DNA from: Mageeibacillus sp. UBA5734 | GTDB lineage: Bacteria; Bacillota; Clostridia; Saccharofermentanales; UBA5734 | NCBI GenBank assembly: GCA_002419365.1 | Contig: DIGA01000095.1 | Location: forward strand, 50,192-114,191 | Length of the DNA: 64,000 nucleotides | Direction of reading: 5' to 3' | Shown here: piece by piece, positions 53,104 through 61,458 of the stretch | How the letters are laid out: each line of letters begins with the position of its first letter | Position numbering within the stretch: position 1 is the stretch's first letter | Position numbers and translations under genes: made by a program | Notes under the pieces: model-generated | Databases searched by the model: none | What the model was told of the DNA's origin: nothing | The model's input: only the letters and a program-made list of their open reading frames with translations

Positions 53104-54449
53104 TCTGTCTCACGCTGGCGTTTTTTGTCCTCGTACATCCTCTCGTCGGCGATTTTGTAGAGAATTTCGTAGGTCTCGCCATCCTCGCCTGACAGGGCGA
53201 GCCCAATTGAGCAACCAGCTTGAATAGTCTGGTCCTCCCACTCGATCGGCTGAGCAAGCTCGTTTCGGATGCGTTCGGCGATCCGCTCCAGTTTGGCTTT
53301 TTCCTTAAGGTCGGTAATCATCACAATAAATTCATCGCCACCGATGCGGGCCAGGCGATCCGCACGGCGCAGCTGGCTGGCAATCCTGGCAGCGGCTACC
53401 TTGAGCACGGCATCGCCGGCAGGGTGGCCGAGGGTATCGTTGATCTGCTTGAAACGATTCATATCGAGCATCAGGAAGCCATGCTGTTTACCAACCTGCT
53501 TGAGATGGACTCGGGCACAGTGTTCAAATGATTTTTTATTAAGTGAACCGGTCAGGTGGTCTCTGCGGGAAGCAGATAAAATTTCCTGATAGTGTTTGGA
53601 CGTTGTAAAAACGAGCAGGAAGATAAGCGCGGTCAGAAAGTAAAAAAGAATATTCGTCTTTTGAAAATCCGAATATCCGGCGTTCCAGCCATCTGCAGGA
53701 TAGATGGCCGGCTCCCACTGTTCGCCGGGCAAGCCGATGGTTTCAATAATCGCGTCTCTGTCACGGTCAAACAATTCTGAATGCCCCCAGTAAAAGTCAT
53801 TGTGACCATCGGCTTTTTTGACGCGAATGCCATAAAGATAGCCATCTTTTGCTGGTTCCAAGTCGAATGCATGCAGGATTTTACCAAAATCGAGCGTGAT
53901 GGTGGACAACCCCCAAAATTCCCGGTCGCCGTCTGTTCCTGTAAAGACAGCACGGCGATTGAAAATTTTCCAGCCGCCCTGGATCGCCAGGACAGGACCC
54001 TGGGCTACGGAGCCCTCCGTTTCGATCGTTTTCAAAATATGTTCACGGCGCTGTGGATCTGCAAGGAGATTATGGCCAATCGCCGCCTCATTGCCCTTCA
54101 GAGGATGGATGTATTGGACGATGCCTTTGGGGGCAAGGGAGACGTTGTCGATCAGGGTGTTGCGGTCCAGGATCGCTTGAGCGAATGTGTCGATTTCCTG
54201 TTGGTCCAGGTCCGGGTCGTTTTCGATCAGCATATTGAAAAAATCAGCATACTGCATGCTGACATTGAGCAGGGTCTGGATATTGGACGCTACTGTACTG
54301 ATTTCCTGTGTGGCCACAAGCTTGTTCTGGCTGGTCAGTGCTGCTTGCTGGCGTTTCTGCAGACCAGAAAAAGTCAGCAGGATCGTCGCACCGATCAGCA
54401 CCGCCAAGACAACGGAAACCAGGTAGGTTTTAGCATATTGCCATCTCAT
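53100..54449 (-). CDS. Membrane diguanylate cyclase with CHASE sensor domain
   Basis: A 449-residue enzyme that makes cyclic di-GMP from two GTP. Helix one is about 9-28, an extracellular CHASE-type sensor region spans about 40-262 (VQYIHPLKGNEAAIGHNLL and QGGWKIFNRRAVF), and helix two is about 265-283. The GGDEF domain has DHLTGSLNKK, the intact active site GGDEF (370-374) and the inhibitory RxxD site RRAD (361-364), five residues before it. It is encoded tail to tail with the locus C regulator and may follow the XRE gene. The ligand of the CHASE domain is unknown. Confidence 0.92.
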   Translation of the reverse strand: MRWQYAKTYLVSVVLAVLIGATILLTFSGLQKRQQAALTSQNKLVATQEISTVASNIQTLLNVSMQYADFFNMLIENDPDLDQQEIDTFAQAILDRNTLIDNVSLAPKGIVQYIHPLKGNEAAIGHNLLADPQRREHILKTIETEGSVAQGPVLAIQGGWKIFNRRAVFTGTDGDREFWGLSTITLDFGKILHAFDLEPAKDGYLYGIRVKKADGHNDFYWGHSELFDRDRDAIIETIGLPGEQWEPAIYPADGWNAGYSDFQKTNILFYFLTALIFLLVFTTSKHYQEILSASRRDHLTGSLNKKSFEHCARVHLKQVGKQHGFLMLDMNRFKQINDTLGHPAGDAVLKVAAARIASQLRRADRLARIGGDEFIVMITDLKEKAKLERIAERIRNELAQPIEWEDQTIQAGCSIGLALSGEDGETYEILYKIADERMYEDKKRQRETD

Positions 54450-54492
54450 GAAGGCATTCTAACATGGCCACCGACCGTATGTCATGAAATTA

Positions 54493-54711
54493 TTAATCTT
54501 CTGGTTCAGTCAGCAGATCAATTACAGGCAGCTCCAGCGCCCGGGCAATTTTCTCGATGTTGCGCAGGGAGACATTGCGTGTGCCGCGCTCGATACCGCT
54601 GATATAGGTGCGGTTCAGATCGACGATCTCCGCCAGCTTTTCCTGCGAGTAGCCGCGCTCGCATCGCACACGCTTCAGATTATCCGCCAGGATCCGCTGC
54701 AAACTTTTCAT
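54493..54711 (-). CDS. Small XRE-family regulator
   Basis: A 72-residue protein consisting almost wholly of one helix-turn-helix domain of the XRE/Cro type: LADNLKRVRCERGYSQEKLA, EIVDLNRTYISGIERGTRNV, then LRNIEKIARALEL. ATG 54711 is chosen because GAGGTGGTG lies upstream. It reads in the same direction as the cyclase gene 43 bases downstream and may regulate it or itself. Confidence 0.85.
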   Translation of the reverse strand: MKSLQRILADNLKRVRCERGYSQEKLAEIVDLNRTYISGIERGTRNVSLRNIEKIARALELPVIDLLTEPED

Positions 54712-54814
54712 GGTCGCCACCACCTCTGATCTGATTGTCGAGGTTTTGTCGCCGATGAGTCTACACCCGATAAGTCACAAAAGGGATGGCATCAGACATG
54801 AACTATTTCCAGTT

Positions 54815-55750
54815 TCAATGCAAAAACTTCTCCTTCTCTTCGCGGTTGACGAGCCAGATACCAAGGCTGACGAGGGCAAGGGCAATCAGGTAATTGGGGC
54901 GCCAGATGCTTTCATCGAGGATGATGCCGGACAGCAGGGTACCAAAGATCGGCACCAGAAAGTTGAAGACGGTGACTTTGCCGACGGGGTTGTATTTTAA
55001 CAAGGTCGTCCAGAGGGTAAAGGCGACAGCGGACAGGGCAGCCATATAGGTAAGCAGAACGATGCCTTGCCAGCTGATTGTGGTTAGACGACCTCCGGCG
55101 ATGTAGCCAGCCAAGGCAAGGAGACCGCCTCCGAGGGCGAGCTGGTAGCCGGTCGTAACCATCGCGTCGAGCCGGGCAGTGATGTGTTTGCCGTAGATCG
55201 AGGCAGCAGCGAGCATGAAGGCCGAGAGGATCAGTGCGCCATCGCCTTTGAGCGAAAAGGTGAAGGTGTAGGTGCCAAAATGGACGAGGGCGGTGATGAC
55301 GCCGGCAAATCCAGCCACAACGCCGGCAATCCGGTTTCTGGTCAGACGCTCATTGTGATAGAGAAAATGGGCGATCAGGAAGCTGAAAAAAGTCAGGGTT
55401 GAATTCATGATCGAACCGTTGGTGCCGGTCGTGTAGGACAAGCCGATGTAGAAGATTGCATACTGGATGGTGGTGTAGGACAGCGCATAGATGATGACTT
55501 CGCCGATGTTGCGCTTGTTGAAGGCCCGCAGATCTTTTTTCATTGCGATACTGACGGCAAGAACCATCAGGCCGGCCAGGAAAAAGCGCAGGCCAGCGAA
55601 AATGAACTTGCTGGTGAGGTCTTCAGTGGCGATGGCAAACAGCTCATAGCCAGACTTGATCGCGGGATAGGCGCTGCCCCAGAGCAAGGCACAGAATGAT
55701 GCCAGTAAGATCCGGACTTTGCGTTGGGTGAAGAATTGCTGGTTGTCCAT
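54815..55750 (-). CDS. EamA-family transporter (drug/metabolite transporter)
   Basis: A 311-residue protein with about ten predicted membrane helices in two tandem EamA halves. Typical traits are LLWGSAYPAIKSGYEL near the N terminus, RFFLAGLMVL, and in the second half ALSAVAFTLWTTLLKY, FLVPIFGTLLSGIILDE. The family exports or imports small metabolites; the substrate here is unknown. It starts nine bases after the large ABC permease stop, in the same direction. Confidence 0.88.
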   Translation of the reverse strand: MDNQQFFTQRKVRILLASFCALLWGSAYPAIKSGYELFAIATEDLTSKFIFAGLRFFLAGLMVLAVSIAMKKDLRAFNKRNIGEVIIYALSYTTIQYAIFYIGLSYTTGTNGSIMNSTLTFFSFLIAHFLYHNERLTRNRIAGVVAGFAGVITALVHFGTYTFTFSLKGDGALILSAFMLAAASIYGKHITARLDAMVTTGYQLALGGGLLALAGYIAGGRLTTISWQGIVLLTYMAALSAVAFTLWTTLLKYNPVGKVTVFNFLVPIFGTLLSGIILDESIWRPNYLIALALVSLGIWLVNREEKEKFLH

Positions 55751-55759
55751 GGATTCCCC

Positions 55760-58066
55760 TTACTCTTGCATGGATTTCAAGACATCGGCCATGGCGATGC
55801 GGAGGATTTTGCGGCCGGAGAGGTTTCTGGTCAGGAGGTAGGTCAGGTAGAGGATGGCAAAGCCACTCAGGATGTTTGCGAGGCTGAGGTGGAGGGGCAT
55901 GGTCATGTTGATCTCCTGGAAGGATTGCTCCATCATGCCGCCGTAGAATTCGAACAGCAGGGGGATGCCGGCGAGAAATCCGAGCAGAAAGGGTGCGTCA
56001 AAGATGCGCAGCATAAGGGTGCGCATTTCGCGGGGTTCGTAGCCGAGGATTTTCAGGAGGGCGATCGAGCGGCTGTTTTCATCGATCAGGAGCGAGAAGA
56101 GAATATATAGAATCAAGAGGGCCATGAGGCTGGAAAAGAGGCCAATGGAAAGTAGGGAGATGCGCATGAGGTCGGTGTAGGATGATAGGGCTTTGATCAT
56201 GTCGGACATGTCTTCAGTCTGGGCGAGGTCCTCACTGTCGATGTCGAGTGCACGGTCGCTGTAGAGGCCGATGAAGCTGTCCTCGGGTCGGTCAAAGCGG
56301 CGGTTGAACTCGGCCAGGGGGAGATAAACGGTGTTCAAGGTGTAGATTTCAGCGATCCCGCTGACGCGCAGGTAGTGGATTTCCTCGTCGATATCATTGA
56401 TGAAGGACAAGGTGTCGCCGACTGCAAGGTCGGACTTGTCGGCCAGCACACGCGAGATCACGCAGGTTTTCGATTTCGGGGGTAGTGTGAGGCGCGCCCC
56501 TGTTTCGTCGAAAAGGTTGAGCATCTGGCTGTTTTCCACGAGGCCTTGCACCAGCAGGGCATCGCCGCTGCCGGTCTCACGGGCGGCCAGCATCTGGTAG
56601 GGCTCTCCGCCATACTTGTCGCTGTTCTGGGGCAGCTTGAAGATGTAATTTTTGTCGTAGCTGAAGGTGTTGGTCAGGCCTTCACCGAGGAAAATGTCAT
56701 AGGAATCCTGGACGAGGAAGCCAGTCAGCATCATCATGGCGGCAAATGCAACGCCGATCAAGGCACCGAATAGCTTGCCGCCGCTGCGGACCATCTGGCG
56801 GGCACGGAATTTGGTCGGGAACCGCAGGTTGTGGAAGTGAAAAAGCTGCTCGACGAACATGGCCTTGGGGCGGCGGCGAAAGCCCCGGATCAGGGTATGG
56901 GGAGGCAGACGGACGGCGCGCAGGACCACGTAGCTGGCCGTCAAGAGCAGCAGTGCGATGGGGATCAGGGTCCCGGCGAGCACCAGCTTCGGATTGTAGT
57001 AAACCTGGGTCAGTGGGAGGTTGAAAAAGACGGTGTAGTAGACCAGCAGAGGCCGGGCCGCGAGCATGCCGCCGCCCGTTCCGAGGACGCTGCCGACCAG
57101 GGCCAGGACAAAAGGCAAGGCCAGGTAATGGCGCAGAACCTCCAGGCGGCTAAGCCCAAGGGCACGCAGGGTGCCGATAAGCTGGAATTCCAGGCGGATC
57201 ATGCGCCAGAGAATCGAGGCCAGGAGGATGGTATTGATCAGGAAAATCGCGACAGGCAGGGACTGGGACATGGCTTTTTGGCCGGCGATTTCACCCTTGA
57301 CCATATTGATCCGGGCATTGTCCTTGCGTTCCTGCCAGCGGACCAGGCCATAGCGATCCTTGAAGCGATCCTTTAGATCCTGGTAGAGGGCCTGGCTGGA
57401 GTTTTGATTGTCACTATCCGGATCAATTTTGGCGAAACCAGGGTGAAACCGAATGCCGTAAGAGCGGTCAACCGTCCAGTCCTCGACCGGTGCGTCAGCG
57501 GCCAGCCGTTCGATCGCCCGTGTGGTGACGATCGCGATGCCGAATGTTTTCGGATCGGCGAGGAGGTCTGATTCAAACTGGGTCGGGTAAATGTAGTCCG
57601 GCAGCGAGAAAAGGCCACTGATCCAGAAGGTTCGCCCGGCCAGCTCAATCTGCTCACCGATGGCCAAGTTGTGCTCACTGGCAAATGCGGGATTGAGCAG
57701 GATCTCCTGGTCGCGCTGCAAGCGATGCCCCTCGAGGATGACTGGTCGATCCACCCGCTGGTTTTCCTCAAACACCCGCAAGGTGATGTCCTGCTGCCAC
57801 TTGGCATCCACGGTCGTGCGGCCTTCGATATCCGCGTGGAGCAGCTGGCCCAGGCTATCGAGATTTGTCGGCTCGGCAATGGTCCAGACACGGATGTCAT
57901 CGACCTGTCCCTCGTCGCTCAACCAGTCAAAATTACCCTGCAAATTGTCGACGACGAGGTTGAGCATGGTCAGGGTCATGCTGCCGAGGGCGATCAGGAA
58001 AATCAGGCTCAGGAATCGCCCCTTGTGCTGAAGGATTTGCCTCGGAATCCGCCTGGCGAGTGCCAT
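55760..58066 (-). CDS. ABC transporter permease with two FtsX domains
   Basis: A 768-residue permease. Helix one near residue 20 is followed by a large extracellular domain (about 40-260), three helices of the first FtsX domain (about 265-375), a second single helix after MVRSGGKLFGALIGVAFAAMMML (about 430-455), a second extracellular domain, and three terminal helices (about 640-755). This is the layout of the duplicated FtsX/LolC-type exporters. It starts two bases after the ATPase stop and works with it in lipoprotein, peptide or antibiotic export. Substrate unknown. Confidence 0.88.
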   Translation of the reverse strand: MALARRIPRQILQHKGRFLSLIFLIALGSMTLTMLNLVVDNLQGNFDWLSDEGQVDDIRVWTIAEPTNLDSLGQLLHADIEGRTTVDAKWQQDITLRVFEENQRVDRPVILEGHRLQRDQEILLNPAFASEHNLAIGEQIELAGRTFWISGLFSLPDYIYPTQFESDLLADPKTFGIAIVTTRAIERLAADAPVEDWTVDRSYGIRFHPGFAKIDPDSDNQNSSQALYQDLKDRFKDRYGLVRWQERKDNARINMVKGEIAGQKAMSQSLPVAIFLINTILLASILWRMIRLEFQLIGTLRALGLSRLEVLRHYLALPFVLALVGSVLGTGGGMLAARPLLVYYTVFFNLPLTQVYYNPKLVLAGTLIPIALLLLTASYVVLRAVRLPPHTLIRGFRRRPKAMFVEQLFHFHNLRFPTKFRARQMVRSGGKLFGALIGVAFAAMMMLTGFLVQDSYDIFLGEGLTNTFSYDKNYIFKLPQNSDKYGGEPYQMLAARETGSGDALLVQGLVENSQMLNLFDETGARLTLPPKSKTCVISRVLADKSDLAVGDTLSFINDIDEEIHYLRVSGIAEIYTLNTVYLPLAEFNRRFDRPEDSFIGLYSDRALDIDSEDLAQTEDMSDMIKALSSYTDLMRISLLSIGLFSSLMALLILYILFSLLIDENSRSIALLKILGYEPREMRTLMLRIFDAPFLLGFLAGIPLLFEFYGGMMEQSFQEINMTMPLHLSLANILSGFAILYLTYLLTRNLSGRKILRIAMADVLKSMQE

Positions 58067-58068
58067 AT

Positions 58069-58764
58069 TTACCAGCTGACCGCTTCGGCTTTGGCTTTGA
58101 TGGTGTTGAGTGTGATCTCCGTGATCTCACCGCTGCGCATGCGGACGACACGGTCGGCCATTGCCGCAATAGCGGAATTGTGGGTCACGATCAGGATGGT
58201 GGTTTTGTCTTGCTGATTGATTTCCTCGATCAACTGGAGCACGCTCAGGGAGGATTTGAAATCGAGCGCACCGGTCGGCTCGTCACAGAGCAGGAGGGCC
58301 GGGCGTTTGACAATGGCCCGGGCGATCGAGACGCGCTGCTGTTCGCCGCCACTCAATTGGTGGGGGAATTTGTCTGCTTTGTCCTTGAGTCCGACGCGTT
58401 CAAGCAGTTCCAGAGTTTTAGCCGGATGCTGGCTCAAATAGGCAGTGACTTCGATGTTTTCGCGCACAGTGAGGTCAGGGATGAGGTTGTTGAACTGGAA
58501 AACAAAACCGAGATGGCGACGGCGATAGCGGGTCAGGGCGCGGTCGTTCATTTTCGCGACGTCCATTTCATTGACAAGGACAGTGCCACTGTCCGGCTGG
58601 TCTATGCCACCGATCATGTTCAGGAGGGTCGATTTGCCAGAGCCAGACGGGCCGAGAATCACGACCAGTTCGCCGTCTGGTACAGACAGGCTGACGTGGT
58701 TCAGGGCATAGAATTCGGTTTCACCGGATGGATAGATGCGGGAAACATCGTTCAACTGGATCAC
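58069..58764 (-). CDS. ABC transporter ATP-binding protein, MacB/LolD type
   Basis: A 231-residue ATPase. Walker A is GPSGSGKST near residue 38, Q-loop FQFNNL follows near 90, the signature is LSGGEQQR near 140, and Walker B is LLLCDEPTGALD near 160 with switch histidine in VTHN. The PTGALD form marks the MacB/LolD group that pairs with FtsX-type permeases. GTG 58764 is chosen because AGGAGG lies nine bases upstream; a TTG at 58785 would lie before that site. Confidence 0.88.
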   Translation of the reverse strand: MIQLNDVSRIYPSGETEFYALNHVSLSVPDGELVVILGPSGSGKSTLLNMIGGIDQPDSGTVLVNEMDVAKMNDRALTRYRRRHLGFVFQFNNLIPDLTVRENIEVTAYLSQHPAKTLELLERVGLKDKADKFPHQLSGGEQQRVSIARAIVKRPALLLCDEPTGALDFKSSLSVLQLIEEINQQDKTTILIVTHNSAIAAMADRVVRMRSGEITEITLNTIKAKAEAVSW

Positions 58765-58809
58765 GGCTATGGTCCTCCTGGTCAAACCTGGGTGTCATGA
58801 ACACATTCC

Positions 58810-58837
58810 ATTATAGTCCCGGCACGGGTGTGGCCAA
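58810..58837 (-). promoter_or_regulatory. Promoter of the ABC exporter operon
   Basis: On the minus strand TTGGCC (58837-58832) and a perfect TATAAT (58815-58810), 16 bases apart, lie about 45 bases before the ATPase start. The spacer contains a small CCCG/CGGG inverted repeat. Confidence 0.65.
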
Positions 58838-58960
58838 AAGACCGCTGGCAAAAATTGTCACTTTTTACCGGATCTGGATCTTTCACTTGTCTAAATGGGA
58901 ACATTAGCAGCCTCTTCTGTGTCTATAATGATAATAGTTTTATACCTGTGAGGTTAGATC

Positions 58961-60142
58961 ATGATGAAAATTCATTTTCCACTGGTTTTGTTTACGCTCT
59001 GTCTGGTAGTTGCCATTGTGTTGTCTGGATGTGCAGCTGCGTCAACTACGGTAACCAGATCTGCAGAACCAGGTCAGACGACAGCATCTGGCCAGCCGGC
59101 CAGCAGCGAGACGACGGCCACAACTGAACCATCCCCGTCTGAAACCAGTGAGCCTTTGAGCCCGGTCGAGCAAGCGTACCAGGATAAACTGGCAGCCTAT
59201 CTGGAGCAGCTGCCTGCTTCTGAGGTTGAAATCCAGCCAGTTGGTGACACGGAGCAGGCTGACTTGGTCAAGCAAATGGCTCGACTTTATGCGGGCGCGG
59301 CGGAATCGCGCGAGATTTTTGCGTTGTACCTGTCCGGGATCACACAGCTCTCCCCTGCCAGTGCGGACCTGTTCACGACCTATGCTATTTCCGGCATGCG
59401 CCGCAACAGTTTCGAAGATTACACGGAAATCGAATATGGCTACACCAGTGATCCGGCTTTCCTGGACCGGTTCTTTGCCGAAGCAGAGAAATATGACTTC
59501 AATTGGATTGAGCTGAATCGCAAGGTTGATGCCATTACAGACTCGAAGGTCAAGGCATTGGTCAAAGGGGCGCAGGAACAGGGTTATTATGTCGCCAGCA
59601 GCGAGGGTATGATTTATTACCTGGTTGATTTCACACGTTTTGCCGAATTCCGGGCGGCCAATACGCAGCCGATGGCGGACCTGATCGTGACCCAGGCGAT
59701 CGACAGCCTCGATCCGATGAGCTCGGATGCGGCGTTCATCATAGATTTGCCGACCCTGGCGGCGCGCACCTATGGCATCGGGCAAACTCTGGCAGACTAC
59801 AGCGGCACGCGGTATGAGAAATACCTGGCCAGCCGTTTCCGTGACCATCTGAACCTGCTGTTTTTCGGGATCGACAATACGCCAAACTATGATTATGGCA
59901 CGGGTTTGATGACGGATGATGCCAAAGCTACCTTGGCTGATGCTGCCACCCTGACCGAGACGCTCATGGGTCAGATGACGGCTGAATTTTTGGCATTGAT
60001 CGAAGCAAACAACGGCAAAATGGACGAAGCCGCTCGCGAAAAAACTTGGGCCCTGCTCGACAAAGTGGACGAATTCTATGGCCTCACCGATGAGGACAAA
60101 GGCGACTACGGCCAGTGGATGTCCGGCAATTTCGAAGCCTGA
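58961..60142 (+). CDS. Lipoprotein of unknown function
   Basis: A 393-residue lipoprotein not recognised as any family I know. The signal ends in IVLSGC with lipid cysteine at 24, followed by a Thr/Ser/Pro/Glu-rich linker to about residue 70. The rest is acidic, mostly helical by composition, with repeated Tyr- and Asp-rich segments (FEDYTEIEYGYTSD, TPNYDYGTGLMTDD) and no transporter motifs. TATAAT (58924-58929) and GAGGT precede the ATG. It is divergent from the ABC exporter operon, so it could be an exported partner or cargo of that system. A palindromic terminator follows. Confidence 0.75.
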   Translation: MMKIHFPLVLFTLCLVVAIVLSGCAAASTTVTRSAEPGQTTASGQPASSETTATTEPSPSETSEPLSPVEQAYQDKLAAYLEQLPASEVEIQPVGDTEQADLVKQMARLYAGAAESREIFALYLSGITQLSPASADLFTTYAISGMRRNSFEDYTEIEYGYTSDPAFLDRFFAEAEKYDFNWIELNRKVDAITDSKVKALVKGAQEQGYYVASSEGMIYYLVDFTRFAEFRAANTQPMADLIVTQAIDSLDPMSSDAAFIIDLPTLAARTYGIGQTLADYSGTRYEKYLASRFRDHLNLLFFGIDNTPNYDYGTGLMTDDAKATLADAATLTETLMGQMTAEFLALIEANNGKMDEAAREKTWALLDKVDEFYGLTDEDKGDYGQWMSGNFEA

Positions 60143-60177
60143 GCTGAAAATGGACCAAATCTGTTTATGCAATAATT

Positions 60178-60208
60178 GCCCAAAAAGGGACCGGGTCCCT
60201 TTTTGGGC
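60178..60208. terminator. 31-base perfect palindrome, probable bidirectional terminator
   Basis: GCCCAAAAAGGGACC (60178-60192), a single centre base, then the exact complement ending at 60208. The right arm includes CCCTTTTT, giving a rho-independent signal on either strand. It lies 36 bases after the lipoprotein stop and ends just before the GGAGGT ribosome site of the next gene. Confidence 0.8.
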
Positions 60209-60221
60209 GGAGGTATGACTC

Positions 60222-60899
60222 ATGGCTTATAATTGGCTGCTTTTCGATCTTGACGGGACGCTATTGGATTTTCACAAAGCTGAATATTTATGCATGGAAG
60301 CGACTTTACAATCATTTGGCTTTCGGGCGGATGATGAAGTTCTCCTGGCATACCGGTCCATTAATGAATCGTATTGGAAGATGCTGGAGCGAGGAGAGAT
60401 CTCGCAGGAGGAGCTGGCCTTGGCGCGGCACCGGACGCTGTTTGAACGGTTTGGATTTGCCGGGGATATCGAGGCGTTCCAGAATCATTACGAAGGGGCT
60501 CTGAGTGAAAGCAGCTATCTGTTTGATGGTGCGTACGAACTGTTGCGCCAATTGCGTGATCGTGACGGGATTCATCTGGCAATTGTGACCAATGGCTTTG
60601 CCAGGATCCAGGAGCGCCGGATCGCCCTGGCCGGTCTGGATACCCTTTTCGAGCGGATTTTCATCTCGGAACAGGTCGGCTATCGCAAGCCCCAGATCGA
60701 GTTTTTTGAGCATGTCTTCCGGGAAATCGGCGAGGGGAACGCCATGATCATCGGCGATTCACTCACGTCAGACATCAAGGGCGGCGCTGATTTTGGTATC
60801 GCAACCTGCTGGTTCAATCCGGACGGGCAAGATAATCCCCTGGGCGTGCGTGTGGATCATGAGATTCGCGATTTGAGCGAGCTCTGGCAGCTGGTGTAA
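60222..60899 (+). CDS. yjjG: YjjG-family HAD nucleotidase
   Basis: A 225-residue phosphatase. Motif I is LFDLDGTLLDF (D9 nucleophile), motif II VTNGF near 125, motif III lysine in VGYRKPQIEFFEHVF, and motif IV IIGDSLTSDIKGG near 185. The DLDGTLLDF form with FEHVFREIG and GDSLTSDI is typical of YjjG, which hydrolyses pyrimidine nucleoside monophosphates, including non-canonical ones. GGAGGT precedes the ATG. A terminator follows its stop. Confidence 0.88.
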   Translation: MAYNWLLFDLDGTLLDFHKAEYLCMEATLQSFGFRADDEVLLAYRSINESYWKMLERGEISQEELALARHRTLFERFGFAGDIEAFQNHYEGALSESSYLFDGAYELLRQLRDRDGIHLAIVTNGFARIQERRIALAGLDTLFERIFISEQVGYRKPQIEFFEHVFREIGEGNAMIIGDSLTSDIKGGADFGIATCWFNPDGQDNPLGVRVDHEIRDLSELWQLV

Positions 60900-60944
60900 A
60901 ACCAGGCAGAATCAAAAAATTGAATCATGGCGCTCACCTCAGAC

Positions 60945-60967
60945 TGGCCCCATCAGGGCCATTTTTT
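60945..60967 (+). terminator. Rho-independent terminator after yjjG
   Basis: TGGCCC (60945-60950), loop CATCA, GGGCCA (60956-60961) and six T residues (60962-60967). It lies 46 bases after the stop and just before the padR promoter. Confidence 0.85.
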
Positions 60968-60975
60968 ATGGTGAT

Positions 60976-61004
60976 TTGACAGAACGGCCCTTGTGCGATA
61001 GACT
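60976..61004 (+). promoter_or_regulatory. padR-fetAB promoter
   Basis: A consensus -35 TTGACA (60976-60981), a 17-base spacer and TAGACT (60999-61004). Transcription should begin near 61011, giving a leader of about 105 bases before padR. Confidence 0.7.
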
Positions 61005-61038
61005 GATATCGAAATCCGATATCGATATTCGATATCGA
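61005..61038. promoter_or_regulatory. Three phased GATATC sites, candidate PadR operators
   Basis: GATATC occurs at 61005-61010, 61018-61023 and 61031-61036, with centres exactly 13 bases apart. The third lies in the ten-base palindrome TCGATATCGA. They directly follow the -10 box, where PadR binding would repress the operon. A fourth copy lies at 61063-61068 in the larger inverted repeat. Confidence 0.6.
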
Positions 61039-61044
61039 GACCCG

Positions 61045-61099
61045 GTCCCATTAACGAAAACCGATATCGGTTTGCAATATTGGGACGGCGTCCCTTTTT
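61045..61099 (+). other. Candidate attenuator leader of padR-fetAB
   Basis: Bases 61045-61086 form an inverted repeat pairing at 17 of 21 positions, with the perfect 16-base core AAACCGATATCGGTTT (61058-61073) at its centre. Its right end GGGAC (61082-61086) can instead pair with GTCCC (61090-61094), giving a short hairpin followed by TTTTT (61095-61099). The two folds exclude each other, as in an antiterminator and terminator. The ribosome site and ATG of padR come about 15 bases later. Confidence 0.5.
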
Positions 61100-61116
61100 C
61101 GGCAGTGAGGTGTGGA

Positions 61117-61458
61117 ATGGCTGGTTTTGTGGCGAAGAAGTTGTTCCAGGGGTTTGTGAGTTTGCATATTTTGCATCATGCGAGTGAGGGGCCGGTTTTC
61201 GGGAGTTGGTTGATGGAGGAGCTTGCGGAGCATGGCTATAAGCTGAGTCCGGGCACGTTGTATCCGATTCTGCATCATCTGGAGGCGGTAGGCCTTCTGG
61301 AACAGTATGAGGAGACGGTGTTGGGCAAGGTCCGCAAGTATTATAAGACGACGGATCTGGGGCGGGCAGAGCTGGCTGAGGCAAAGCTTTACCTGGCTGA
61401 GCTGACGGATGAGATCGATGGCGGGCGGGACCAGGCGACGGGCAGGACACGCACATGA
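61117..61458 (+). CDS. PadR-family transcriptional regulator
   Basis: A 113-residue regulator with a winged helix: FVSLHILHHASEG, LMEELAEHGYKLSPGTLYPIL, HHLEAVGLLEQYEE and KYYKTTDLGRAEL, then a short dimerisation helix. The GTLYPIL box is the PadR hallmark. ATG 61117 is chosen at the family start, with TGAGGTG upstream; the frame is open back to 60976 through the promoter and leader. It overlaps fetA by four bases, so it is in an operon with the exporter genes and probably represses it. Confidence 0.9.
   Translation: MAGFVAKKLFQGFVSLHILHHASEGPVFGSWLMEELAEHGYKLSPGTLYPILHHLEAVGLLEQYEETVLGKVRKYYKTTDLGRAELAEAKLYLAELTDEIDGGRDQATGRTRT

Noticed and set aside
59042..60223. A 393-codon minus-strand open frame opposite the unknown lipoprotein
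   Set aside because: The plus-strand frame has promoter, ribosome site and lipobox; the opposite frame crosses the palindromic terminator and lacks a signal or motif.
61011..61116. A known metal riboswitch (for example NiCo type) in the padR leader
   Set aside because: GGGAC repeats looked suggestive, but the paired architecture does not match a consensus I can recall. I call only a generic attenuator candidate.
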